A DNA stretch of 64,000 nucleotides from Methylophaga sp. Its GTDB lineage: Bacteria > Pseudomonadota > Gammaproteobacteria > Nitrosococcales > Methylophagaceae. The position numbers and the translations under genes were made by a program. This document shows, piece after piece, positions 11,507 to 20,170 of this stretch; within the stretch, counting starts at the first letter, position 1, and every line of letters begins with the position of its first letter. A model generated the notes under the pieces. It worked only from the letters and a program-made list of their open reading frames with translations, was not told the DNA's origin and ran no database searches. The DNA is taken from positions 1 through 64,000 of the forward strand of contig JAFIFW010000001.1 of NCBI GenBank assembly GCA_020831825.1. The letters are read 5' to 3'.

Positions 11507-12363
11507 TGGAGACATGGTGGCCCGCACCGGCGAAACTGAACTTGTTTTTGCATATCACCGGGCGACGGGCAGATGGCTATCATGAACTGCAGACCCTGTT
11601 TCAGTTCCTTGATTTCGGGGACAGCCTGAAATTTGAATGGCGAGAGGATGCAGAAATCAGGCTGATGGATTCGCTTGATAATGTTGAACAGCAAAACAAT
11701 TTGATTTTTCGTGCTGCCCGGCTTCTGAAAACCACCTGTAATATTCGCTCAGGTGTCGATATCTATCTGAAAAAACGCTTGCCCATGGGCGGCGGTCTGG
11801 GCGGCGGCAGTTCTGATGCCGCAACTACCCTTGTGGTGTTGAATAGCCTCTGGCAGTGCGGTTTGAACAAACAGCAGTTGGCAACACTCGGACTGCAACT
11901 TGGCGCAGATGTGCCCGTTTTTATTGGAGGACACGCAGCTTGGGCAGAGGGGGTCGGCGAAAAGTTAACCGTGGCTTTTCCGCCAGAACCATGGTATCTC
12001 GTGGTGAAACCTGACTGTCATGTGTCAACAGCAGAAATTTTTTCATCGGGAGAATTGACACGCGACTGTGAAGCCATCACAATATCGCGCTTCCTCTCGG
12101 GGGAAGGTAGAAATGTTTGTGAACCAGTGGTCTGCAAGCGTCATCCTGAAGTTGCACAAGCACTTGATTGGCTCTCTCAATATGGGGATGCCAGGATGAC
12201 GGGAACAGGCGCCTGTGTTTTTGTGTCATTTGACTCACAAGCGCAAGCACAACTTGTCGCCGACATTCTGCCCGATGACTGGCAAGGTTTTGTGGCCAAA
12301 GGCTGCAATGTTTCGCCACTCAATGCGTCAGTGATGAAATTGACTGAATCAGCAATCTCATGA
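11506..12363 (+). CDS. ispE: 4-diphosphocytidyl-2-C-methyl-D-erythritol kinase
   Basis: This GHMP kinase phosphorylates CDP-ME in the MEP isoprenoid pathway. The 285-residue product begins with the family block [20 protein letters not shown] (catalytic Lys10). It has the glycine-rich ATP-binding loop [12 protein letters not shown] near residues 95-106 and a C-terminal GHMP segment, MTGTGACVF. Start and lolB stop overlap by one base. The downstream isoprenoid users in this window are ispB and hpnD/hpnE. Confidence 0.96.
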   Translation: METWWPAPAKLNLFLHITGRRADGYHELQTLFQFLDFGDSLKFEWREDAEIRLMDSLDNVEQQNNLIFRAARLLKTTCNIRSGVDIYLKKRLPMGGGLGGGSSDAATTLVVLNSLWQCGLNKQQLATLGLQLGADVPVFIGGHAAWAEGVGEKLTVAFPPEPWYLVVKPDCHVSTAEIFSSGELTRDCEAITISRFLSGEGRNVCEPVVCKRHPEVAQALDWLSQYGDARMTGTGACVFVSFDSQAQAQLVADILPDDWQGFVAKGCNVSPLNASVMKLTESAIS

Positions 12364-12392
12364 CTGGATGATGATAGAATGAGCAATACAGT

Positions 12393-12467
12393 TGGGGTAT
12401 CGCCAAGCGGTAAGGCAACGGGTTTTGATCCCGTCATTCCCAGGTTCGAATCCTGGTACCCCAGCCA
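12393..12467 (+). tRNA. tRNA-Gln (anticodon UUG)
   Basis: A 75-nt tRNA with acceptor arm TGGGGTA pairing with TACCCCA, the GGTTCGAATCC T-arm, and encoded CCA at 12465-12467. The anticodon loop TTTTGAT gives anticodon UUG. It lies between ispE and prs, as in many gammaproteobacteria. Confidence 0.97.
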
Positions 12468-12557
12468 CTCTCTTTTATTTTGAATTACTACGCTCGGCAC
12501 CCCAACGTGACTCAAAACCGAATTCTCCAGTTACAGCAACGTAATGCCGACAGCAGC

Positions 12558-13493
12558 ATGATGGTCTTTACCGGTAATGCTAACCGAGAGCTGTCGAAAA
12601 ATATTGCCAACTTCCTCAATGTCTCCCTGGGTAAGGCTACCGTTGAAAAATTCAGCGATGGCGAAATCATGGTTGAGATTCTGGATAACGTTCGCGGCAA
12701 GGACGTGTTTGTTGTTCAACCGACCTGCATGCCAACCAACGATAACCTGATGGAACTGATGGTGATGACCGATGCAATTCGTCGCGCATCAGCCAAGAGA
12801 ATCACACTGGTTGTGCCGTATTTTGGCTATTCTCGGCAGGATCGTCGTCCTCGTTCAGCACGAGTAGCGATCACTGCCAAAGTGGTTGCCAACATGCTCA
12901 CAGGTGTGGGTGCAGACCGAGTATTGACTGTTGATCTGCACGCTGATCAGATTCAGGGTTTTTTTGATTGTCCTGTGGATAATGTTTATGCATCGCCAGT
13001 ATTATTGGGTGATATATGGAAACACAAATATCAGGATTTGGTCGTTGTATCGCCTGACGTAGGCGGTGTAGTCCGTGCTCGTGCCCTGGCTAAGCATCTT
13101 GATGTTGAGCTGGCTATTATCGACAAGCGTCGCCCACGTGCCAATGTTGCCAAAGTCATGAACATCATCGGTGATGTTGAAGGTCGAGTCTGTGTGCTGG
13201 TCGACGACATGGTGGATACTGCCGGGACATTGTGTGCAGCTGCAGAAGCTTTGAAACAACACGGTGCAGTGAAAGTGGTTGCTTACTGTACGCACCCTGT
13301 GCTCTCTGGCGCTGCGGTTGATAATATCAATCGGTCAGTGCTGGATGAACTGGTAGTGACAGACACTATCCCGTTGCAGCCACATGCGGCTGCCTGTGAC
13401 AAAATTCGTTCGCTCAGTATTGCTGAAATGCTGGCGGAAGCAATGTATAGAATCAGCAACGAAGAGTCCGTTAGTTCGTTGTATATGGATTGA
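12558..13493 (+). CDS. prs: Ribose-phosphate pyrophosphokinase
   Basis: This enzyme makes PRPP from ribose 5-phosphate and ATP for purine, pyrimidine, NAD, His and Trp synthesis. It has the motifs [26 protein letters not shown] and the PRPP-binding loop [10 protein letters not shown]. The frame is open back to 12480, but the segment before [13 protein letters not shown] does not resemble the family, so I start at the tandem ATGs 12558/12561. No strong ribosome-binding site distinguishes the two. The product is 311 residues; E. coli Prs has 315. Confidence 0.95.
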   Translation: MMVFTGNANRELSKNIANFLNVSLGKATVEKFSDGEIMVEILDNVRGKDVFVVQPTCMPTNDNLMELMVMTDAIRRASAKRITLVVPYFGYSRQDRRPRSARVAITAKVVANMLTGVGADRVLTVDLHADQIQGFFDCPVDNVYASPVLLGDIWKHKYQDLVVVSPDVGGVVRARALAKHLDVELAIIDKRRPRANVAKVMNIIGDVEGRVCVLVDDMVDTAGTLCAAAEALKQHGAVKVVAYCTHPVLSGAAVDNINRSVLDELVVTDTIPLQPHAAACDKIRSLSIAEMLAEAMYRISNEESVSSLYMD

Positions 13494-13510
13494 TCAGCCG
13501 AGGCTGATCA
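13491..13510. repeat. Perfect 9-bp inverted repeat over the prs stop codon
   Basis: TGATCAGCC at 13491-13499 is repeated inverted at 13502-13510 with a 2-nt spacer. It includes the prs TGA. No T-run follows, so it is not a standard terminator. It may stabilise the prs 3' end or be a binding site. Confidence 0.6.
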
Positions 13511-13544
13511 TGCAGTGCCTTCTCTGGTCGCGGTGAAGGCTTTG

Positions 13545-13566
13545 GCCGCCAACAGGCGGCATTTTT
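13545..13566 (+). terminator. Hairpin plus T-run between prs and rplY
   Basis: GCCGCC (13545-13550) and GGCGGC (13555-13560) form a 6-bp GC stem with an AACA loop, followed by ATTTTT. It fits a prs terminator or a read-through attenuator ahead of rplY, which starts 36 nt later. Confidence 0.65.
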
Positions 13567-13602
13567 GATGAATTGGTATTCATCATATCTTTGGAGTAGA
13601 AG

Positions 13603-14268
13603 ATGGAAAATTTATTTGAAGTACATGCGCAAGCACGTACAGATGAAGGGAAAGGTGCGAGCCGCCGCCTTCGTCGTACGGGTAAAGTGCCCGCGGTTGT
13701 CTATGGTGCGGACAAAGCACCAGAGTCAGTTTCTCTTGATCACAACCAGTTTATTCGTCACCTGGCTGAAGAAGCGTTTTATGCGCATATTCTGACGCTG
13801 GTTATCGATGGCAAAAAATCACAGGTTGTACTGAAAGATCTGCAACGTCACCCTGCGAACGATAACAAAATCGTGCACGCTGACTTTTTGCGTGTTGATG
13901 CCAAGCATGCCATGACCATGACTGTACCACTGCACTTCATCGGTGAAGAGAAAGCACCAGGTGTTAAAGCTGGTGGACTGGTTTCTCACGTCATGACTGA
14001 GGTTGAAATCAGCTGTTTGCCTAAAGATCTGCCAGAGTTCATCGAAGCAGACGTGTCAAAACTGGGTATGGATGAAACCTTGCACCTGACTGACCTGAAA
14101 ATGCCTAAGGGCGTTTCACTGACTGCATTGAGTCATGGTCAGGAAGAGCACCTGGAAGAGGGTGAGCGTTCGGTTTATGACCAACCTGTTGCCAGCATTC
14201 ACAAACCACGTGTAGCGGCTGCTGATGAAGCTGAAGCTGAAGCTGACGAAGAAGCGACTGAAGAATAA
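13603..14268 (+). CDS. rplY: 50S ribosomal protein L25 (long Ctc/TL5-type form)
   Basis: L25 binds 5S rRNA. The 221-residue product has an N-terminal L25 domain with the GKGASRRLRRTGKVPAVVYG block and a C-terminal CTC beta domain. It therefore belongs to the long form common outside enterobacteria (E. coli L25 has 94 residues). The tail is very acidic and rich in Ala and Glu. A GGAG ribosome-binding site precedes the ATG. It lies between prs and pth, the usual gammaproteobacterial order. Confidence 0.95.
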   Translation: MENLFEVHAQARTDEGKGASRRLRRTGKVPAVVYGADKAPESVSLDHNQFIRHLAEEAFYAHILTLVIDGKKSQVVLKDLQRHPANDNKIVHADFLRVDAKHAMTMTVPLHFIGEEKAPGVKAGGLVSHVMTEVEISCLPKDLPEFIEADVSKLGMDETLHLTDLKMPKGVSLTALSHGQEEHLEEGERSVYDQPVASIHKPRVAAADEAEAEADEEATEE

Positions 14269-14289
14269 AGCAGTCGCAGGGAGCCGGAA

Positions 14290-14862
14290 GTGGCAAACTG
14301 GATTATCGCCGGTCTTGGCAATCCCGGCTCCCAATATGAAAACACCCGACACAATGTCGGTTTCTGGTGGCTGGACCAACTGGCGCATGACAACGGCTTA
14401 AGCTTTAAAACTGACAACCGTTTTCATGGTCAGCTGGCCCAGCTGACTATGACACAGCACAAAATCTGGTTGATCAAACCGCTGACCTTCATGAATCGAA
14501 GTGGTAGCGCCGTTGCCGCCCTGGCAAATTTTTACAAAATTCCTGCTGAAAACATTGTTGTGGTTCATGATGAACTGGACTTGCCTGCCGGCGCTGCTCG
14601 ACTGAAAAAATCTGGCGGCCATGGTGGCCATAACGGGCTGCGAGACATTATTCTTCACTGCGCAAGCAAGGATTTCCTGCGGTGTCGCTTGGGCATTGAT
14701 CGCCCGGGCAACAGTAAGCAGGTTGCGGATTATGTTTTGAGCAAACCCTCAGTAGATGACCGGCAGGCCATTATGACGGCGATAGACAATAGCATGAGGG
14801 TTTTACCGGATTTGCTGGACGGTAAGCTGGACAAAGCCATGAATTGGCTGCATTCACAATAG
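14290..14862 (+). CDS. pth: Peptidyl-tRNA hydrolase
   Basis: This enzyme frees tRNA from prematurely released peptidyl-tRNA. The 190-residue product starts at GTG and has the catalytic His20 in the block GNPGSQYENTRHNVGFWW. It also has the LTFMNRSG segment with its conserved Asn, and the VVHDELDLPAG and GGHGGHNGL motifs. A GGGAG ribosome-binding site precedes the GTG. It lies 21 nt after rplY. Confidence 0.96.
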   Translation: MANWIIAGLGNPGSQYENTRHNVGFWWLDQLAHDNGLSFKTDNRFHGQLAQLTMTQHKIWLIKPLTFMNRSGSAVAALANFYKIPAENIVVVHDELDLPAGAARLKKSGGHGGHNGLRDIILHCASKDFLRCRLGIDRPGNSKQVADYVLSKPSVDDRQAIMTAIDNSMRVLPDLLDGKLDKAMNWLHSQ

Positions 14863-14973
14863 ACCATTAAAAGCTGACGGCCTCATCGCTGTCAGATAAA
14901 AACTTGCGCTGTTACTGTGGCAGACAATGATCGCCCTTAAGCAGCCATTACTCTTTAGCCCAGAGGAATTAGC

Positions 14974-16065
14974 ATGGGATTCAAATGCGGTATTGTAGGA
15001 CTGCCTAATGTAGGCAAATCAACTTTATTCAACGCGCTGACACAGGCGGGAATCGAGGCGCAAAACTATCCTTTTTGCACCATTGAACCCAATGTCGGTA
15101 TTGTGCCGGTGCCTGATCCGCGACTTGATAAACTGGCTGAGATTGTCAATCCGCAGCGAGTGTTGCCAACGACGATGGAGTTCGTCGATATTGCGGGATT
15201 GGTGGCTGGTGCTTCTAAGGGCGAAGGCTTAGGTAATAAATTCCTCGCCAATATTCGTGAGACCGATGCGATTGCCCATGTTGTGCGTTGTTTTGAAGAT
15301 GAAAATGTCGTTCATGTTGCCGGTAAAGTGTCACCACTTGATGATATTGAGGTGATTAACACTGAATTGGCACTGGCTGATCTTGAGTCGGTGGAAAAGG
15401 CAATCACCAAGACGACGCGTGACGCCAAAGGTGGAGACAAGACGGCCAAGGCACGGTTGGAGTTATTGGAACAGATGAAAACCCATCTGGATCAAGGCTT
15501 GCCGGTCAGATCGATGGCACTCGACAATGATCAGCTGACCCTGATGGCGGGTCTGCATTTATTGACCGTCAAACCTACTATGTACATTGCTAATGTAGCT
15601 GAAGATGGCTTTGAAAATAATCCGGCACTGGATGTGGTCATTGAATTTGCCGCCCAGGATAATGCCACTGTCGTAGCCATTTGTGCTGCCATCGAATCAG
15701 AAATTGCCGATTTGGCCGATGAAGACAAGGCTGAGTTTTTGCAAGAACTTGGCTTGGAAGAGCCGGGTCTGAATCGTGTGATCCGCAGTGGTTACCAGTT
15801 ATTGGGTCTTCATACTTACTTCACTGCGGGTGTTAAAGAAGTACGTGCCTGGACTGTTCGTATTGGTGCAACCGCGCCAGAAGGTGCCGGTGTTATCCAC
15901 ACGGATTTCCAAAAGGGTTTCATTCGCGCCGAAGTTATAAGCTACGATGATTTTGTTCAGTTCAATGGCGAGCAAGGTGCCAAGGATGCCGGTAAATGGC
16001 GGCTTGAAGGCAAGGAATACATCATCAGGGATGGTGACGTGATGCACTTCCGCTTTAACGTATAA
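14974..16065 (+). CDS. ychF: Redox-regulated ATPase YchF (Obg family)
   Basis: This universally conserved Obg-like P-loop NTPase prefers ATP and binds ribosomes; it is linked to oxidative-stress responses. The 363-residue product has the G1 loop [12 protein letters not shown], the G3 motif DIAGL and the C-terminal TGS domain. The GAGG ribosome-binding site before ATG 14974 is clear. It follows pth after a 111-nt gap without an obvious terminator, as in most gammaproteobacteria. Confidence 0.97.
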   Translation: MGFKCGIVGLPNVGKSTLFNALTQAGIEAQNYPFCTIEPNVGIVPVPDPRLDKLAEIVNPQRVLPTTMEFVDIAGLVAGASKGEGLGNKFLANIRETDAIAHVVRCFEDENVVHVAGKVSPLDDIEVINTELALADLESVEKAITKTTRDAKGGDKTAKARLELLEQMKTHLDQGLPVRSMALDNDQLTLMAGLHLLTVKPTMYIANVAEDGFENNPALDVVIEFAAQDNATVVAICAAIESEIADLADEDKAEFLQELGLEEPGLNRVIRSGYQLLGLHTYFTAGVKEVRAWTVRIGATAPEGAGVIHTDFQKGFIRAEVISYDDFVQFNGEQGAKDAGKWRLEGKEYIIRDGDVMHFRFNV

Positions 16066-16105
16066 ACCGCTGCGCCATTCTGGCTGCGGCGACACAGGAG
16101 AATCC

Positions 16106-17122
16106 ATGATATTCAGATCGTTCGCCGCAGCATTATTGTTTATTTCCACGGCCAGTCATGCCGCCAGTGAGATGGAGCGCTGCATGATGGATCGTATCGT
16201 CACCGCAGAAGATACTCTCACTGTTGGCGATATTCGCCGACTCTGCGCCTTGTACACAGCACCGGATGTCGAGGCTGATCAGCAGTATGGACAGATGCTT
16301 GATACCGATGTTATTGCTGAGCAGGAGTCTGCACTGGGCCGACGCTTGATGCTGGAAAAAGCCGAGTCACGCAATCCTTTTGTGTTGTTACCGCACCGGC
16401 CAAACTACATCATTCTCAGCAATAACATGGCTTCTGCCAATGAGCGGCCATTTGAACTTGCCGATCCCGGACGTGGTTACAACTTCCAGCCCTGGGAAAC
16501 CAAGTTTCAAATCAGTCTGAAGCTACCGGTAGCCCGTGGCTTGTTTGATGACCGAGCCGATCTTTATTTTGCCTACACCAACCGGTCATTCTGGCAAATG
16601 TTCAATAAAAGTGGTTCATCACCATTTCGTGATTCCAATCACGAGCCAGAGGCATGGTTATCTTTCGCGACCGATAATGAGGTGTTCGGTTTTCGTAATT
16701 CAATGATTAATACCGGCATCAATCATCATTCCAACGGTCAAAGCGGGCCGTTGTCACGCAGTTGGAACCGACTGTTTGCTGAGTTTGTGTTTGAGCACGA
16801 CGACCTGTATCTGTCACTGAAACCCTGGTGGAGAATTCCTGAGCGTAGCCGTGATGATGATAATCCCGATATCGAACGGTATATGGGTAACTTTGAACTG
16901 GGTGCACTTTATAAAATGGGTAATCACAGTCTGGATCTGATGCTCAGAAACAATTTGAGAGGCAATAATAAAGGCGCGGTGCAACTGGGCTGGAGTTTTC
17001 CATTATTCAGAAATTTCCGTGGCTATATGCAGTGGTTTAACGGTTACGGTGAAAGCCTGATTGACTATGACCATCGCACTAATAGTCTTGGTATCGGTAT
17101 CCAGTTCAGTGACTGGTTATAA
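16106..17122 (+). CDS. pldA: Outer-membrane phospholipase A1
   Basis: OMPLA is an outer-membrane beta-barrel lipase that hydrolyses misplaced phospholipids when lipid asymmetry is lost. The 338-residue product has a signal peptide ending near SHAA. The active-site block NHHSNGQSG-PLSRSWNR places His207, Ser209 and Asn221 at the H-x-S and S+12 spacing of the E. coli enzyme. It ends in an aromatic-rich beta strand (QFSDWL). A GGAG ribosome-binding site precedes the ATG. It stands alone between ychF and tRNA-Met. Confidence 0.93.
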   Translation: MIFRSFAAALLFISTASHAASEMERCMMDRIVTAEDTLTVGDIRRLCALYTAPDVEADQQYGQMLDTDVIAEQESALGRRLMLEKAESRNPFVLLPHRPNYIILSNNMASANERPFELADPGRGYNFQPWETKFQISLKLPVARGLFDDRADLYFAYTNRSFWQMFNKSGSSPFRDSNHEPEAWLSFATDNEVFGFRNSMINTGINHHSNGQSGPLSRSWNRLFAEFVFEHDDLYLSLKPWWRIPERSRDDDNPDIERYMGNFELGALYKMGNHSLDLMLRNNLRGNNKGAVQLGWSFPLFRNFRGYMQWFNGYGESLIDYDHRTNSLGIGIQFSDWL

Positions 17123-17138
17123 ACAAATGGCTAATTTG

Positions 17139-17167
17139 TTGATATTTCGTGCCCGGCATCGTAAAAT
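17139..17167 (+). promoter_or_regulatory. Sigma-70 promoter for tRNA-Met
   Basis: TTGATA (17139-17144) and TAAAAT (17162-17167) are separated by 17 nt, ending 12 nt before the tRNA 5' end. This is close to consensus in sequence and spacing. Confidence 0.75.
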
Positions 17168-17179
17168 GCACGGCTTCGT

Positions 17180-17256
17180 GGCTATGTAGCTCAGTTGGTT
17201 AGAGCACATCACTCATAATGATGGGGTCGGTGGTTCGAATCCACCCATAGCCACCA
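17180..17256 (+). tRNA. tRNA-Met (anticodon CAU, elongator type)
   Basis: A 77-nt tRNA with GGCTATG/CATAGCC acceptor arm, anticodon loop CTCATAA (CAU), a GGTTCGAATCC T-arm and encoded CCA. The fully paired acceptor end and its close likeness to E. coli elongator tRNA-Met argue against an initiator. An Ile tRNA with lysidine at position 34 is less likely. Confidence 0.94.
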
Positions 17257-17290
17257 CTTCTATATTTACCGACGCCTGTTGGTACTCCAA

Positions 17291-17315
17291 ACCTCGCATC
17301 AAGCGGGGTTTTTTG
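17291..17315 (+). terminator. Rho-independent terminator after tRNA-Met
   Basis: A 7-bp stem (17291-17297 with 17303-17309, one G-U pair) with an ATCAA loop is followed by a T-run to 17314. Confidence 0.8.
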
Positions 17316-17407
17316 TTTCTGCTATCCTCACAGTTTGCCAGCCATGGATATACTTGCTGGCTGTATGATCAGAAATCTCCCGCCCATCATCGACTTGGAG
17401 GATGGCG

Positions 17408-17827
17408 ATGCATGATTGGTTACCAAGCTTGCTACTCTGGATTGTGGCGGTCACGGCCTATGATGACCCGCCACAGCTTCCAGAGATTATTCCGATCAGT
17501 CAGCAGCAGTTGATAGAGATTCTGTGCCATGGTGAAAACTGTCCGGCACTGGCCTACTACGATCCAGGATCTCAGACGATTTTTCATGATCAAAGACTTG
17601 ATTTTGATGCGGATCTCAATGCACGCAGTTTCCTTGTCCATGAGCTGGTTCATTATCTGCAGGATAAGCAGGGCTTGATCGATATCAGCAGCATGAGCTG
17701 TGAGCAGCGAATGTTGCTCGAGCGAGAGGCTTATTTGGTGCAGGGCAAGTTTTTACATCAGCATGGTTTGCCAGCCCGTCAGATTACATTGGCCTTATCG
17801 ATACTGGAGCAGGTGTGTGATGAGTAG
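17408..17827 (+). CDS. Small HExxH putative metallopeptidase-like protein
   Basis: The 139-residue protein has a hydrophobic N-terminus (residues 4-17, probable signal or anchor) and a zinc-binding motif HELVH at 78-82. A downstream Glu107 in LEREAY could be the third ligand, giving a gluzincin-like layout. I do not recognise a characterised family; similar short HELVHYLQ proteins are known as conserved proteins of unknown function. ATG 17408 is preferred over 17402 because the GGAG at 17397-17400 is properly spaced from it. It is followed by the mechanosensitive channel gene. Confidence 0.65.
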   Translation: MHDWLPSLLLWIVAVTAYDDPPQLPEIIPISQQQLIEILCHGENCPALAYYDPGSQTIFHDQRLDFDADLNARSFLVHELVHYLQDKQGLIDISSMSCEQRMLLEREAYLVQGKFLHQHGLPARQITLALSILEQVCDE

Positions 17828-17916
17828 TTATCAAGGTCCGAAGACGCCGGATAGCGCTGCTCAGCTGCGATAAGCTATGCTGTATTTTTGTATTGGATAG
17901 TGAAGCGGAAAAGATA

Positions 17917-18765
17917 ATGTGGCCACCCAGTTTTGACTCCAGTGTATTTAGCACCAGTTTGCTCACCAGCAGCCTGATTTTGCTGATCACACTTTTGGTG
18001 TTACGCGCACTGGTCGCCAGACTGTTGAGACAGAAAATTGCCAGTATCGAGTTGCGTCGGCGTTGGCTGGTGCAGTCCAACAATGCTTTTGTATTGTTGT
18101 TGTTACTGGGTCTGGTATTTATCTGGGGTGAGGAGCTGCGAACGCTGGCATTGTCAGTGGTGGCAATTGCGGTGGCATTTGTGGTGGCCACGAAGGAATT
18201 GATTCTCTGTGTGATGGGTTCGATCCTGAAAACCGGCGCACGTTCTTTCAAAGTAGGTGACAGAATCCAGATCAAGGACTTTCGTGGTGATGTGATTGAT
18301 CAGAATCTGCTGGCGACAACGATTCTTGAGGTTGGGCCGGGCAAACTGACACATCAGCGTACCGGTCGCATGACTGTGATTCCAAACTCATTATTTGTTG
18401 CTGAACCCGTTATCAACGAGAGCTTTACCAGTGACTATATTCTGCATGTATTCACTGTGCCCTATCCGCGGGAAGCCGACTGGCCGCAAGCACAAAAGGC
18501 ACTGTTACAGTCAGCCATGCGTCACACCGCTCCCTACCTTGATGAAGTTCGAAATTACATGCAGCGTATCAGTCTCAGCCGTGGGCTTGACGTGCCTTCT
18601 GTTGAGCCGAGAGTCACCATTCAGGTCCCCGATGCGGAACAAATACATTTGGTGGTGCGTATTCCAACCAAAACTCAGCAACGTAACCAGGTCGAGCAAG
18701 CCATTCTCTCAGATGTGTTAATCGGCGAGCAGCCTTTGCAAGACGATTCGACAGCCAATAACTGA
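17917..18765 (+). CDS. MscS-family mechanosensitive channel (first of two)
   Basis: This is an inner-membrane protein with hydrophobic segments at about residues 15-32, 53-68 and 75-95. A beta-domain entry of MscS type follows (KTGARSFKVGDRIQIKDFRG). The third helix is richer in valine than the Gly/Ala-packed pore helix of E. coli MscS, so gating may differ. ATG 17917 is chosen over an upstream TTG at 17893. The product has 282 residues, close to small MscS. A second homologue lies at 31663-32451. It is followed after 25 nt by a two-helix membrane protein, probably co-transcribed. Confidence 0.8.
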   Translation: MWPPSFDSSVFSTSLLTSSLILLITLLVLRALVARLLRQKIASIELRRRWLVQSNNAFVLLLLLGLVFIWGEELRTLALSVVAIAVAFVVATKELILCVMGSILKTGARSFKVGDRIQIKDFRGDVIDQNLLATTILEVGPGKLTHQRTGRMTVIPNSLFVAEPVINESFTSDYILHVFTVPYPREADWPQAQKALLQSAMRHTAPYLDEVRNYMQRISLSRGLDVPSVEPRVTIQVPDAEQIHLVVRIPTKTQQRNQVEQAILSDVLIGEQPLQDDSTANN

Positions 18766-18790
18766 CATTTATTTTTAGCAGGAGTCATGT

Positions 18791-19549
18791 GTGAGCGAGA
18801 CACAGCAGGCAGAAGTCAAAACCTCAAAAATTAGAACTTTGCTACGAGAGTCAGATATTCCCTTGGTGGTTTACCTAGTTGTATTCACTGCGATGGCCGT
18901 CGTCTGGAGTTTGAATACGCTGATGCCGGATCTGGCATTGAATCTGTTTTCCGAGTTATTGGGCGCTGCATTCACACTGTTTATTATCGATGTGCTGCTG
19001 GTACGCTCAAAAACAAAGCGCTGGCGAACAGTCAGTGAGCACATTGATTATCTGATTGCTCGTGATATCAACCGGTTGCGTGATGGTTTGTCTTTCCGCG
19101 CGTTTAACTTTAACCCTGAGCTTGATGCCCAGCTTCATGCGGATGAGCAACACAAGCAGGTGAGAGCACAGCGAGCTGATTTGTTGAATGAGATCGAGGG
19201 GCTGAGCGTCGAGGTCATCACTGCCCGGTTGAACCTAACATTTTTGTTCACCGATAGCAGTTTTGACTACTTCAATGATAAGGCCGTTGATATCTGGAAT
19301 TTGCTGAATATGAAGTATTCGGAATTTTTATCACCGGAACTGGTGGCATGTCTGATCGAACTGCACACCAACCTGAGAGATTTGTGTGGTCATATTCGCC
19401 AGTACTCTAAAGCCGATCGACATACCGAAGACAGTGATTATTACCATGCGATTGGTATTCGCGGTGCAGCACACACCTTGAAAAAATGTGTTTCACAAGT
19501 CAATCAGCTTAAACAGGCCGGCTATTCAGTTCATGCGAGAACGGCTTAG
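18791..19549 (+). CDS. Two-helix membrane protein of unknown function
   Basis: I do not recognise this 252-residue protein. Two hydrophobic helices (about residues 24-42 and 50-68) are followed by a basic stretch (RSKTKRWR) and a long, mainly helical soluble domain, probably cytoplasmic by the positive-inside rule. The start is GTG at 18791, fixed by AGGAG at 18780-18784 with 6-nt spacing; an ATG at 18787 is out of frame. It lies directly after the MscS gene and ends before a bidirectional terminator, so the HExxH-MscS-membrane protein trio may be one unit. Confidence 0.65.
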   Translation: MSETQQAEVKTSKIRTLLRESDIPLVVYLVVFTAMAVVWSLNTLMPDLALNLFSELLGAAFTLFIIDVLLVRSKTKRWRTVSEHIDYLIARDINRLRDGLSFRAFNFNPELDAQLHADEQHKQVRAQRADLLNEIEGLSVEVITARLNLTFLFTDSSFDYFNDKAVDIWNLLNMKYSEFLSPELVACLIELHTNLRDLCGHIRQYSKADRHTEDSDYYHAIGIRGAAHTLKKCVSQVNQLKQAGYSVHARTA

Positions 19550-19589
19550 GGCTGGTTGATCGTCGATTCCGCCCAGATGACAGACACAA

Positions 19590-19614
19590 AAAAGCCCCGG
19601 TTAAGGGGCTTTTT
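19590..19614. terminator. Bidirectional rho-independent terminator
   Basis: AAAAGCCCC (19590-19598) pairs with GGGGCTTTT (19605-19613) around a GGTTAA loop. T-runs lie on both strands, so it serves the rightward membrane-protein gene and the leftward cold-shock gene. Confidence 0.9.
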
Positions 19615-19635
19615 GGTACCTGCGGCAGTGTAGTT

Positions 19636-19839
19636 TTACAGTGCGCGGATATTTTCTGCTTGTGGGCCTTTTTGACCTTGGGTGACTGTGAACTCAACCC
19701 GTTGGCCTTCAGTCAGTGACTTGAAGCCATCACCGGTGATTTGTCTGAAGTGAGCAAATACATCCGGGCCATTTTCTTGTTCAATAAAGCCAAAACCTTT
19801 TGCATCGTTGAACCACTTAACTGTACCTGTTGTAGACAT
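19636..19839 (-). CDS. Cold-shock domain protein (CspA family)
   Basis: This 67-residue single-domain OB-fold protein binds single-stranded nucleic acid and acts as an RNA chaperone. RNP1 is KGFGFI (14-19); RNP2 is VFAHF (27-31), with Ala in place of the usual Val. The AGGAT ribosome-binding site is well placed. A long untranslated leader with a hairpin lies upstream, as is typical for csp genes. Whether it is cold-induced or constitutive cannot be told from sequence. Confidence 0.94.
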   Translation of the reverse strand: MSTTGTVKWFNDAKGFGFIEQENGPDVFAHFRQITGDGFKSLTEGQRVEFTVTQGQKGPQAENIRAL

Positions 19840-20022
19840 GATAAATCCTGTTTTCTAAAAAATTGAGCCTCGAAGAGGCGGGTATCGCTGGAAATGTACT
19901 TTTGTTTATAAAAATCAGGACGAGCTACAGTTGGTAATCAAGCGCAAAACATCAAAATGCTATAAATAAAAAATCTGATTTCAAGCTGTTATCACTGTAT
20001 AGGGCATACAAATTAAAGTCAA
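19840..20022 (-). promoter_or_regulatory. Probable csp promoter and long 5' leader with hairpin
   Basis: The 331-nt gap between the cold-shock gene and nfeD (19840-20170) is AT-rich and has no gene. On the minus strand TTGACT (20017-20022) and TATACA (19996-20001) could be a promoter, though the 15-nt spacing is short. This would give a leader of about 150 nt. A 5-bp hairpin GCCTC-TTC-GAGGC (19867-19879), followed by TCAATTTTTT, lies just before the ribosome-binding site and looks like an attenuator or RNA thermosensor element. Confidence 0.45.
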
Positions 20023-20170
20023 TAAATAATTGATTTTTTTGCAAAAATGCAATGGCGATGAGTGTGTGTCGGATAATGTCCATTCGATAATGCGGATGAA
20101 CTGATGGGCAGAATCGCATGTCAATGGTGAGATACTGAGTCATGCGTGTTCCTAAAATAGGCGAATAGTC

